This document shows, in pieces, positions 5,734-13,262 of a stretch of 15,160 bases of DNA. The translations under genes and the position numbers were made by a program. Each line of letters starts with the position of its first letter. Positions within the stretch are counted from its first letter, which is position 1. Source of the DNA: UBA11612 sp963976395 (GTDB taxonomy: Bacteria > Pseudomonadota > Alphaproteobacteria > Rhodospirillales > Rhodospirillaceae); the NCBI GenBank assembly GCA_963976395.1, contig CAXBLG010000080.1, positions 1 to 15,160 of the forward strand, in the 5' to 3' direction. The notes beneath the pieces were generated by a model. That model saw only the letters and a list, made by a program, of their open reading frames with translations, did no database searches and was not told the origin of the DNA.

Positions 5734-7395
5734 ATGGAATACTTTACAGTCGTCGGACTATTATTGGGTGGTCTTGGCCTATTTGTTCTTGGCGTAACTA
5801 TGATTACGCGGGGGCTTCGATTAGCCGCAGGAAATGATCTCAGGATTTTGCTCGGTCGATGGACATCCTCACTTGGTCGGGGTGTCGTATCGGGCATGAT
5901 GGTAACCGCAGTTGTGCAATCGTCCAGCGCGGTTACTGTCGCGACTATAGGCTTTGCTAATGCCGGTCTTCTAACATTACGCCAGGCTTGCGGAGTCATT
6001 TATGGCGCCAATATTGGGACAACCATGACCGGGTGGCTGGTCAGCATTGTCGGTTTTGGCTTCAAAATCGAAATGTTTGCACTTCCGCTCATTGGTCTAG
6101 GGGCCTTGCTCGAGGCGACAGGTGGCCGCAATCAAAGAGGGGCCATTGGCAAAGCTATGGTCGGGTTCGGCTTATTTTTTATTGGATTGGACTTTTTAAG
6201 AGACGCCTTTACTAATCTTTCTCTCCCCATAGAGCTTATGGCAACTGCAGATTTAAAACTTTCATCTATCGCAGTATTCGTAGGATTGGGGTTTCTTTCA
6301 ACTGTTCTGACTCAATCCTCAAGCGCATCTATCGCTCTCATTATCTCTGCTTGTGTCGGTGGCGCTGTTCCCTTGCCGGGAGCGATTGCTATGGTGATTG
6401 GCGCGAATGTTGGAACAACGTCGACTTCGATACTGTCTGTGATTGGAGCAACGTCTAACGCGAAACGCGTTGCGGCAGCTCATGTCATTTTTAATCTGAT
6501 CACGGCGTTAATCGCATTACTTCTTCTGCCCATGGTTTTCTGGTTGTTAGAGAGCTTAAGTGGAATTGCGGAAGGGCGTGTCAGCTCTGCCTTAGTTCTC
6601 GCGATGTTTCATACGGTCTTCAATATTCTTGGCACCTTGGTGATGTGGCCCGTGACCGGTCGGTTAGCAGAGTTTTTAAGTGACCGATTTAGATCAAGAG
6701 AGGAAGATAAGGCCGTTCCCAGATACCTTGATGACACAACATTGAAGGTGCCGGTCCTTGCTCTTAATGCAGTAACAATGGAATTGGAGCGCGTTTCCGG
6801 CATTGTGACGATGCTCTCGAGCTACTGCCTAGGTGCTCATACTCAGATTCATGATCGGCGTGCAGCGCAATTGAAGGCTTCATCCGATGCGCTGATTGAA
6901 GCAATCTATGATTTCGTAGGGAAATTGCAGAGGGAGCAACTATCTGACGATGTGTCGGCTTCACTGCACGTTATTTTGAGGACGGCGCGGTATTATTCCG
7001 AGATTGCGGGATTGCTTGTATTTGTTGCGGAGCACCGGTCATCGGCAGGCGTTATCCATGATCAAAAACTGAATGAGATGTGTATGCACTTTTATTCAGC
7101 GGCAAGCACAATATTCCTCAATGCAGACAATATGTCCCGAAACGATCCAAGTGATCGGTTTGAAGATCAGGAGGCGTCGATGGAACAAATTTATGCGGCT
7201 TTAAAAAAGGAATTGATAAGCAGTGCCGTAGATAAAAAAATATCGATTCAATATGCGAATCATCTTCTTGATGCGGGCAGCGCTGTCCACCGGGCTGCGT
7301 TACGTGTTGTAGTTGGCTCGCGAGGGAGAAGGGCTCTCTACCAGAGTATAAATATGGATAGGGATGTGTTGAAACCTGCACATGAGAACGTGTGA
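5734..7395 (+). CDS. Na+/phosphate cotransporter family protein with PhoU-like tail
   Basis: This 553-residue inner-membrane protein belongs to the NptA/YjbB (PNaS) family. The signature QSSSA occurs twice (62-66 and 194-198), each followed by a GAN(I/V)GTT motif (91-97 and 223-229), showing the internal duplication typical of the family. Several hydrophobic helices fill residues 1-320, and a soluble, helical PhoU-like region covers roughly 340-545. It likely moves inorganic phosphate with sodium, and the tail may regulate it. The ribosome site before ATG 5734 is poor (GCGAGAAAG further upstream). It stands alone on its strand, convergent with the RNase gene. Nearby phosphate-using phosphorylase suggests that it supplies Pi, which is inference. 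Some family members may export phosphate instead. Confidence 0.9.
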   Translation: MEYFTVVGLLLGGLGLFVLGVTMITRGLRLAAGNDLRILLGRWTSSLGRGVVSGMMVTAVVQSSSAVTVATIGFANAGLLTLRQACGVIYGANIGTTMTGWLVSIVGFGFKIEMFALPLIGLGALLEATGGRNQRGAIGKAMVGFGLFFIGLDFLRDAFTNLSLPIELMATADLKLSSIAVFVGLGFLSTVLTQSSSASIALIISACVGGAVPLPGAIAMVIGANVGTTSTSILSVIGATSNAKRVAAAHVIFNLITALIALLLLPMVFWLLESLSGIAEGRVSSALVLAMFHTVFNILGTLVMWPVTGRLAEFLSDRFRSREEDKAVPRYLDDTTLKVPVLALNAVTMELERVSGIVTMLSSYCLGAHTQIHDRRAAQLKASSDALIEAIYDFVGKLQREQLSDDVSASLHVILRTARYYSEIAGLLVFVAEHRSSAGVIHDQKLNEMCMHFYSAASTIFLNADNMSRNDPSDRFEDQEASMEQIYAALKKELISSAVDKKISIQYANHLLDAGSAVHRAALRVVVGSRGRRALYQSINMDRDVLKPAHENV

Positions 7396-7474
7396 ATAGT
7401 TCATCAATCCTAGGCGGCGGACGGTAATGCTCAATCGTATCCATGCATCAGACGTGCAGAGTTTAATGTATGTA

Positions 7475-9073
7475 TTATCTGCGCTTGCCTTCCAACAGGC
7501 TATGAATTCGCTGTAGAAGTTTTTGTTTTTCTTTATCGTTTCGAAGGCTGTCGAGCTTGCGACGAAGGTCTAATATCGTACTTGCATAGGTATTATGCCA
7601 GTCGCTTTCTGCGACGGATTTCACATCTATCGGCATATGGACACGTATAGTTTTTGGACCCTTAGCCGTTAGGCGCTCGGTTTGCCCAACTACGGGTAGA
7701 TGAATTTGACGGGGCTCGAAGCCTGTTTCCGCCAATAGGTCAGCCAACGTACTCCGTGCGTCGTCCTCTCCGTGGATTAAATAGATACCGCGTTGTATGG
7801 GTGCGCGAGCGCGTATCCAAGATATCAGTCCCTTTTGATCGGCGTGCCCCGAGTACTCGTCTAGCATGCGGATACGTGCGCCTACGGCAACCTCTTCTCC
7901 ATGGATGCGGACCATTTTAGCGCCTTCTGCGATTATGCGTCCAAGGGTTCCTGGCGCTTGATAGCCGACAAGAAGTAGGGTTGTGTTGGTACGGCTCAGG
8001 TAACGTTTGAGGTGGTGCCGGATGCGTCCGGCATCGCACATGCCGGAGCCAGCCATAATAATTGCTCCACTACCCAACCGACTTAGACTCTTGCTGGCCT
8101 CCGTATTTTCCACATAGTGGACGTTGTCACGAAGAAATGGATGCGTAGGATGATTTTTTAAAGTCTCGTGCAGATGTTTGGAAAACACCTTCGTTGTTTT
8201 AGTAGCTAAAGGTGAGTCTACAAAAATTGGCAATACGGGTAATTCTCCAGCATCAAATAAGGCATCTAGATCGGCAAGAATTTCCTGTGTACGCTCAATT
8301 GCGAAGGCAGGTATCAAGATCATCCCTCCAGCTTTGAGGCCTGCACGAATTTCATTGCGTAAGATGCGCCGCCGTTGGATCGACGTGCGGTCCTTTCGTT
8401 CCCTGTCCCCATAAGTTGATTCTACAAAAAGATAATCGATATCCATTGGTGCGCGGGGCTTGTGCTGAAGCGCTTTTTCGCCAGGGCCAATATCGCCTGA
8501 GAATAGCAACTTCAAGGCGGCTGGGTCAGTGGCATCACCTTTATTGCTCACGTGCATTTCAACGGAAGCCGATCCAAGAATATGCCCTGCATCCCAGAAT
8601 TTGATGCGAATACCTTCAGCTACGTTTATCCACTTATTCATGTCTTTCGGCAGTACTTGGCGCAGCGAGTCTTCCGCATCTTTGCGAGTGTATATAGGCT
8701 CCACTATAGGGCGCCCGCGTTGCTGATTTCGTCGATTTAGCCTCATCACTTCGCTTTCCTGAATATATCCCGAGTCTGGAAGTACGCAGGTTAAAAGATC
8801 GGCTGTGGGCGGTGTTGCAATGATCGGCCCTTGGAATCCGGCTTTTACTAATTTTGGCACCAAGCCGCAGTGGTCCACATGGGCATGTGTAAGGATGAGC
8901 GCTTGTATGGACTTTGGATCGAACGCAAAGGGGCGATAATTGAGGTCCTTTATGGATTTCGTACCTTGAAACATGCCGCAATCAATTAGGACGCGCGTTC
9001 TCGACGTGCTGATCTCAAAACACGACCCAGTCACAATTCCGCAAGCGCCGTGAAACGTGATGTTTATAGCCAT
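7475..9073 (-). CDS. Metallo-beta-lactamase/beta-CASP ribonuclease
   Basis: The 532-residue protein has the complete zinc-site motif set of the beta-CASP RNA-processing family: HAHVDH at 63-68 (His63, His65, Asp67, His68), His164 (DAGHILGSAS), Asp194 (FSGDIG), and the beta-CASP signatures VESTYGDR (218-224), GSGMCDAGRIRHHL and EYSGHADQKGL. The last region (about 430-480) fits the RMMBL domain. Relatives are CPSF73/Ysh1-like exo- or endoribonucleases, cytoplasmic in bacteria. It is the last gene of a three-gene operon, overlapping the PRPP synthase homologue by 10 bases, with AAGGA 8 bases before ATG 9073. RNA is the expected substrate, giving NMPs that the operon's phosphorylase could use. 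The substrate is not proven. Confidence 0.9.
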   Translation of the reverse strand: MAINITFHGACGIVTGSCFEISTSRTRVLIDCGMFQGTKSIKDLNYRPFAFDPKSIQALILTHAHVDHCGLVPKLVKAGFQGPIIATPPTADLLTCVLPDSGYIQESEVMRLNRRNQQRGRPIVEPIYTRKDAEDSLRQVLPKDMNKWINVAEGIRIKFWDAGHILGSASVEMHVSNKGDATDPAALKLLFSGDIGPGEKALQHKPRAPMDIDYLFVESTYGDRERKDRTSIQRRRILRNEIRAGLKAGGMILIPAFAIERTQEILADLDALFDAGELPVLPIFVDSPLATKTTKVFSKHLHETLKNHPTHPFLRDNVHYVENTEASKSLSRLGSGAIIMAGSGMCDAGRIRHHLKRYLSRTNTTLLLVGYQAPGTLGRIIAEGAKMVRIHGEEVAVGARIRMLDEYSGHADQKGLISWIRARAPIQRGIYLIHGEDDARSTLADLLAETGFEPRQIHLPVVGQTERLTAKGPKTIRVHMPIDVKSVAESDWHNTYASTILDLRRKLDSLRNDKEKQKLLQRIHSLLEGKRR

Positions 9074-9972
9074 TGTTTAAATCCTTCGGCGAGCGTTCGG
9101 GCTAGGGAAATATCATTCGTGAAATGGGGTATGCTGTCGCTGGAGACAATTCTGCGCACGCCGGCCCTTGTCATGGCTTTATGAGCATCGTCATTAAACA
9201 GTGCGTGAGTCGTATAAACGTCGATCGATATTGCGCCGGCATCTTTCAGCAGCTGCGCCAGTGTTACGATGGTCGTGCCAGAACTAATGACGTCATCGAT
9301 AATAATTGCGGCTCGTCCAGATAGTGTCTTTGCATCTCGTAAGTTCATGCTGACTTTACGATCGCCTTGTCGCGTTTTAGTAGCAAGGGTCCAGGGGGCG
9401 TTGAGTGGGACGGCCAAAGCAAGTACGAGAGGTTCAGATTCCTCATCTGGCCCCACGATGACAGCGCCATAATGGGCTTGGTGCGCTATGATATTTTGGG
9501 CAATAGCGCCTGCGGCAGTAATGCAAGCAGTGGGTTTGCCTTGAAATACCGTTCCCAACCTCGGCGTACGATGCAAATGAGGATCGACGGACATGAAACG
9601 GTCAAAATGTTGAGCTAACAACTGGCCAATTACTTGTTGGCTCACGGCTTCTCCGGTTTGAAAGGCGATATCTTGACGCATGTAAGGGAGGTAGGGCGCA
9701 ATGAGTCCGATCTCCATCGCACCTCCATCGCGTAAGGCGCTAGCTGCGAAAAGAACTTCCACTATTTTTTCATTTGGATGGTGGAGGGAGCGATATATCG
9801 CTGCTTTCCTCGTGCATTTTGTTACACGTATTCGGCTTTCACCATCCGGGAATTTATGAACAGATATGATTTCATGATCAATGCCAACGGCTTGGGCGAG
9901 CTCCTCTGCTTGTTTGGCACACTCTGGAAATGCGAAAAGTTTATCAGGTGTCCACACGCGAGAGCTTTCCAT
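9064..9972 (-). CDS. prs: Ribose-phosphate pyrophosphokinase (PRPP synthase) homologue
   Basis: The 302-residue protein belongs to the PRPP synthase/phosphoribosyltransferase-fold family, which makes PRPP and AMP from ribose 5-phosphate and ATP. Visible motifs are FPDGE (41-45), YMRQD (97-101), SVDPH (128-132), GPDEE (174-178), a flexible-loop equivalent with Lys199 and Arg201 (KTRQGDRK) and the PRPP loop IDDVISSGTT (225-234). The TGEAVSQQ stretch after RQD resembles archaeal/class III enzymes (GEPVS) more than E. coli Prs, and the usual RQDR second arginine is Ile. It is thus divergent from a housekeeping Prs and may have another substrate or run in reverse. Start ATG 9972 overlaps the upstream stop by one base (TGATG); GTG 9975 is equally possible with a 4-base overlap. 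It is the middle gene of the operon. Confidence 0.85.
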   Translation of the reverse strand: MESSRVWTPDKLFAFPECAKQAEELAQAVGIDHEIISVHKFPDGESRIRVTKCTRKAAIYRSLHHPNEKIVEVLFAASALRDGGAMEIGLIAPYLPYMRQDIAFQTGEAVSQQVIGQLLAQHFDRFMSVDPHLHRTPRLGTVFQGKPTACITAAGAIAQNIIAHQAHYGAVIVGPDEESEPLVLALAVPLNAPWTLATKTRQGDRKVSMNLRDAKTLSGRAAIIIDDVISSGTTIVTLAQLLKDAGAISIDVYTTHALFNDDAHKAMTRAGVRRIVSSDSIPHFTNDISLARTLAEGFKQWL

Positions 9973-11471
9973 CACGATACCGTATACCCGAAATCGTGCC
10001 CCGCCATTTCGGTAGAGAAGATGAAATCGCTCTCTACGGCAGAGTGAATTCTGTATAGAGGCTCCCCCTGCTTGACTGTGTCGCCGATCTTTTTAAGTAA
10101 ATCAATTCCCGCGCCTTTGGATGCAGGAGCTCCGGCTAGTTTTGCAATTCGAGCGATGCGAAAGCAGTCCACTGCTGTTACCGTACCGTCAGTGGGCGCG
10201 TTAATCTCTTTAATCAGACTACCCAATTCGCTGTGTTTTGGTGGTGGGCCCTGAGATGCAATAATACGGTTCATGGCTAATAAAGCATCTCCGCTATCGA
10301 GAATTCTACGGGCGGTATCAATACCGGCCCCCCCTTTGAGCGCCGGGTCAAATTCTAGTAGACGGCCTGCTAGAAGAAGAGAGTGATCCCGTAAGTCTTG
10401 CGGAGCTGATTTCTCGCCTTTTAGAACAGCCATAACATCCCTGGCCTCGAGGACGGGGCCAATCCCCCGTCCGATGGGCTGGCTGCCATCTGTCACAAGG
10501 ACGTCTATTTCTAGACCCATAGATGCGCCGATATATTCGAATAATTTGCGAAGGCGGGCTGCTTGAGATTGGCTGCGCACTTTGGCGCTCGGTCCTACAG
10601 GCATGTCAATGACGAGATGTGTTGAACCAGCGGCGACCTTCTTTGACAGAATTGACGCTACCATTTGTTCAGGGGTGTCTATGCCAAGAGGACGTTCTAC
10701 TGAAATCATTATATCGTCGGCAGGCGAGAGATTTACGTGCCCACCCCATACTAGGCAGCCATGATGTGTGTGCACGATCTCTTGCATCTTCGCGATATTC
10801 ACATCCACATTCGCAAGAACCTCCATGGTATCAGCTGTTCCCGCTGGGGATGTAATGGCCCGTGACGATGTTTTTGGAATTGGTAATCCATGGGCGGCGA
10901 CGATAGGCACCACAATCATAGAAGTGCGGTTGCCGGGGATGCCTCCAATACAATGCTTGTCTAAGACCTGTGGAAAGTCCCATGTCAGGCGCGTGCCGAC
11001 ATTGGCCATAGATTTTGTTAAGGCTAGAACCTCATCCGTAGTCATAAACGCGGCGCTGGCTACAAGGAACGCAGCAATTTCCATCTTCGAGTAACGGTGT
11101 GACGACATGTCACGAACTATATTGTTTAGCTCACCGGCAGTGAGCACTTCGCCGGCGATTTTGCGTCGCACGGCATCTAAGCTCTTTGGGGGGGTGGCCA
11201 CATTAATCGTGACTGGCGTTTCCTCCGGAACATTTAGATCAGCGAAAGCCGAAACGGAAAGCCCAAGTGCATCCGGTGCAAGTATATCTCCGTTCTCGAC
11301 TATATTTAGCGTAGCCATAATTCGATGTTCGTCACCGTTTTTGTTTTTTGCTTTTACTTCGATTTTATTGAGGGAGGTGAAGTTTTCACTTTTATAGTCG
11401 CGGCAATGAGCGCTTAGGAAAGCGACATTTTCTCCATAAGTCTCAATCCCGATACGCTTTACCCGCAACAT
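9972..11471 (-). CDS. AMP phosphorylase-like member of the thymidine phosphorylase family
   Basis: At 499 residues it is longer than E. coli thymidine phosphorylase (about 440) and matches archaeal AMP phosphorylase (about 500): an N-terminal extra domain (about 1-90), a helical domain (about 95-165), then the phosphate/nucleotide region. Key motifs are DKHCIGGIPGNRTS (171-184) and SSRAITSPAGTADTMEVLA (202-220), close to the archaeal enzyme. The known archaeal reaction is NMP + Pi giving base + ribose 1,5-bisphosphate. The C-terminal section (about 400-495, with GTVTAVDC... and KQGEPLYRIHS) is the family's pyrimidine-phosphorylase C domain. It is the first gene of the operon; AAGGGAAGAG precedes ATG 11471. 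A plain thymidine phosphorylase is less likely because of the N-terminal domain and PRPP synthase/RNase partners. Confidence 0.88.
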   Translation of the reverse strand: MLRVKRIGIETYGENVAFLSAHCRDYKSENFTSLNKIEVKAKNKNGDEHRIMATLNIVENGDILAPDALGLSVSAFADLNVPEETPVTINVATPPKSLDAVRRKIAGEVLTAGELNNIVRDMSSHRYSKMEIAAFLVASAAFMTTDEVLALTKSMANVGTRLTWDFPQVLDKHCIGGIPGNRTSMIVVPIVAAHGLPIPKTSSRAITSPAGTADTMEVLANVDVNIAKMQEIVHTHHGCLVWGGHVNLSPADDIMISVERPLGIDTPEQMVASILSKKVAAGSTHLVIDMPVGPSAKVRSQSQAARLRKLFEYIGASMGLEIDVLVTDGSQPIGRGIGPVLEARDVMAVLKGEKSAPQDLRDHSLLLAGRLLEFDPALKGGAGIDTARRILDSGDALLAMNRIIASQGPPPKHSELGSLIKEINAPTDGTVTAVDCFRIARIAKLAGAPASKGAGIDLLKKIGDTVKQGEPLYRIHSAVESDFIFSTEMAGHDFGYTVS

Positions 11472-11513
11472 ATCTCTTCCCTTTCAGGACAACTTCTCAG
11501 CTTTATTATTTCG

Positions 11514-11545
11514 AGGTTGCACGAGAGATGAAGCGGGTTCAACCT
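11514..11545. promoter_or_regulatory. Inverted repeat in the phosphorylase/PFK divergent promoter
   Basis: AGGTTG (11514-11519) and CAACCT (11540-11545) are inverted repeats with a 20-base spacer, centrally placed in the 95-bp gap between the divergent phosphorylase operon and the phosphofructokinase gene. No FixK-type box is seen in this gap. It may be an operator, or chance. Confidence 0.25.
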
Positions 11546-11566
11546 TATAGGTAGGAAAGAAATAGT

Positions 11567-12634
11567 ATGGCCGAAACACACACCATTGGCGTTCTGACTT
11601 CGGGGGGTGATTGCGCGGGACTCAATGCCGTCATACGGTCTGTAACCGAGCACGCGTCGGGCACATATGGATGGCGGGTTCTTGGCTTGCGTCAGGGACA
11701 TTTGGGCCTTTTGGAAACGCCGCCGGAAGTTATTGATCTCGTTGAGGCGGAAAAATTCTACGACCTTCTCAGAACTGGTGGAACTGTTTTGGGAACGACG
11801 ACAAAAAACGATCCGTTTCACATTGTCAGTTCTGGTGGGGCTGTCCATGATCGTTCCGATGAAGTGGTTGCCGCCGTGCGATCTCTCGGGATTGATGCGC
11901 TGGTGGTTATCGGTGGCGACGGCAGTATGCGTCTGTTTGATCAATTGTGTGGGAAAGGATCTCTGCGCTGGATTGGCATTCCGAAAACTATAGATAACGA
12001 TGTGCCAGGCACAGATTTCACAGTCGGCTTTTTTACGGCTGTTGAGGTCGTAACGGAAGCGCTGGACCGTTTGTCGTCGACGGCAGCAAGCCATCGCCGC
12101 ATCATGGTTTTGGAAGTGATGGGTAGGGATTCCGGGTTTATTGCGTTGTATGGTGGCATAGCCGGTGGCGCTGACGTTATTCTTATTCCTGAAATTTCTT
12201 ATGATATTGACGCTTTGACTGCCCATGTTTCTCGGATAACTGCCGGGCGACCTAATCCGGTTTTGTTGGTTGTTGCTGAAGGGGTGTCGGCACCCTTGTG
12301 TAATTTGGCTCATAGTGGGGCAAGCGTTGGGACGACCATCGCGCTTGAACTCCAAGCCCGCACCGGAATCGACGCCCGTTGTACGGTTCTTGGGCATGTT
12401 CAACGAGGTGGCATTCCCGCACCATTTGACCGTCTTCTGGCAACGTCTTTTGGTGTAAGTGCCGTCGATCTTCTGGCCCGTGGGGCGAATGCGCGGCTGG
12501 TCGCCTGGCAGGGTGGGACGGTCGTAAATGTCCCTATTTCTGACGTGGTTACGGGGCCACGCAAAGTCGATCATGAATCGTTGTTGCTAAAGACGGCGAT
12601 CGCGACAGATATCTACATTGGTGAATGCAATTGA
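11567..12634 (+). CDS. pfkA: 6-phosphofructokinase
   Basis: The 355-residue protein is a family A phosphofructokinase, phosphorylating fructose 6-phosphate to the 1,6-bisphosphate in the cytoplasm. It shows the nucleotide-binding GGDCAGLNAV (13-22), GGDGS (116-120), the catalytic PKTIDND (139-145), MGRDSGFIALYGG and GHVQRGG. Gly119 matches the glycine of ATP enzymes, while Lys140 takes the position that is Gly in E. coli PfkA and Lys in PPi enzymes; this mixed pair is known from some actinobacterial-type ATP enzymes. ATP is the likelier donor. AGGAAAG lies before ATG 11567. It is divergent from the phosphorylase operon and convergent with a cytochrome c gene 10 bp after its stop. PFK is absent in many Alphaproteobacteria that use the Entner-Doudoroff route, so this could be accessory. 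Confidence 0.92.
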   Translation: MAETHTIGVLTSGGDCAGLNAVIRSVTEHASGTYGWRVLGLRQGHLGLLETPPEVIDLVEAEKFYDLLRTGGTVLGTTTKNDPFHIVSSGGAVHDRSDEVVAAVRSLGIDALVVIGGDGSMRLFDQLCGKGSLRWIGIPKTIDNDVPGTDFTVGFFTAVEVVTEALDRLSSTAASHRRIMVLEVMGRDSGFIALYGGIAGGADVILIPEISYDIDALTAHVSRITAGRPNPVLLVVAEGVSAPLCNLAHSGASVGTTIALELQARTGIDARCTVLGHVQRGGIPAPFDRLLATSFGVSAVDLLARGANARLVAWQGGTVVNVPISDVVTGPRKVDHESLLLKTAIATDIYIGECN

Positions 12635-12644
12635 TCTCAATAAA

Positions 12645-12971
12645 TTACTCCCCAAGAGCAAGTATGTAGCTAACAAGATCTTCAATTTCATTCGGCTTCA
12701 GCGGGATTTCGGGCATTTCTCCATGAGGTTTTCTAAGGAACCTGCGAATCCGTTCGGCGGAATTGCCGCGACGTTCTGCTAGGTCCTTAAATGTCGGGCC
12801 ACGTGGTAAGGACCTTGAGTGGGTGCCGTCGATTAGATGACATTCAGCACAGATGTGTCCGGCAAGTGCTCGGCCGGCAACAGGGTCTCCACCCTGGCCT
12901 TGGGCAAATACTTGTGTCTGATACATCACCGGGATGGCAATCACCGAAACAGTCAGGAAGCATTTTAGCAT
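12645..12971 (-). CDS. Small periplasmic cytochrome c (class I)
   Basis: The 108-residue precursor has a signal peptide (likely cleavage after VFA at residue 23), one haem motif C41-A-E-C44-H45, a likely axial Met86 (GEMPEIPL) and the closing helix NEIEDLVSYILALGE. It is most like the cytochrome at 5144-5464 in layout but diverged in sequence. A weak GGGAA stands before ATG 12971. It is divergent from the Usp gene across a 291-bp gap; the FixK box there is over 200 bp away, so direct control is uncertain. Its role is probably periplasmic electron transfer with an unknown partner. Confidence 0.87.
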   Translation of the reverse strand: MLKCFLTVSVIAIPVMYQTQVFAQGQGGDPVAGRALAGHICAECHLIDGTHSRSLPRGPTFKDLAERRGNSAERIRRFLRKPHGEMPEIPLKPNEIEDLVSYILALGE

Positions 12972-13181
12972 CTAAATTTCCCGTACGTGGATCAATAGTC
13001 CAAATGTTTATCATGACTATTAAGATTTGGCGTTAGTTATTCAAACACGAATGTGCAGAGGGTAATGCTTCTGCGGTTCTCGCATACGCGTTTGCATTGC
13101 GCACGATGCACATGTCTGTGAATTAGAGACCTATTCCCAGGAATTATTCGTACACTCTAAGTGCCAGTGGGCATAACTTCT

Positions 13182-13195
13182 TTGACTCATGTCAA
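13182..13195. promoter_or_regulatory. FNR/FixK-type box upstream of usp
   Basis: TTGACTCATGTCAA is a perfect palindrome of the TTGA-N6-TCAA class (extends one base on each side, TTTGAC...GTCAAA, 13181-13196). Its centre is 75 bp upstream of the Usp start, predicting transcription from about 13230 with a -10 near 13218-13223. The rest of the 291-bp gap 12972-13262 holds no supported gene. Confidence 0.7.
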
Positions 13196-13262
13196 AGCGG
13201 CTTAATGAGTGTGGCGCTAAGCTCTCGTATCATTGTCACACGCTGTTCGGAGAGCAAATCCA

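Noticed and set aside
5637..5837. Small plus-strand frame overlapping the start of the phosphate transporter
   Set aside because: Overlaps the first 100 bases of the transporter in another frame, and has no ribosome site or family features.
9972..11471. Plain thymidine phosphorylase (DeoA) for nucleoside salvage
   Set aside because: The extra N-terminal domain, archaeal-type motifs and RNase/PRPP synthase partners favour an NMP phosphorylase, though assay is needed.
11459..12574. Long minus-strand open frame (371 codons) opposite phosphofructokinase
   Set aside because: It is antisense to a gene with clear PFK motifs, has no recognisable domain, an unnatural Arg/Asn/Pro-rich composition, and would overlap the phosphorylase start.
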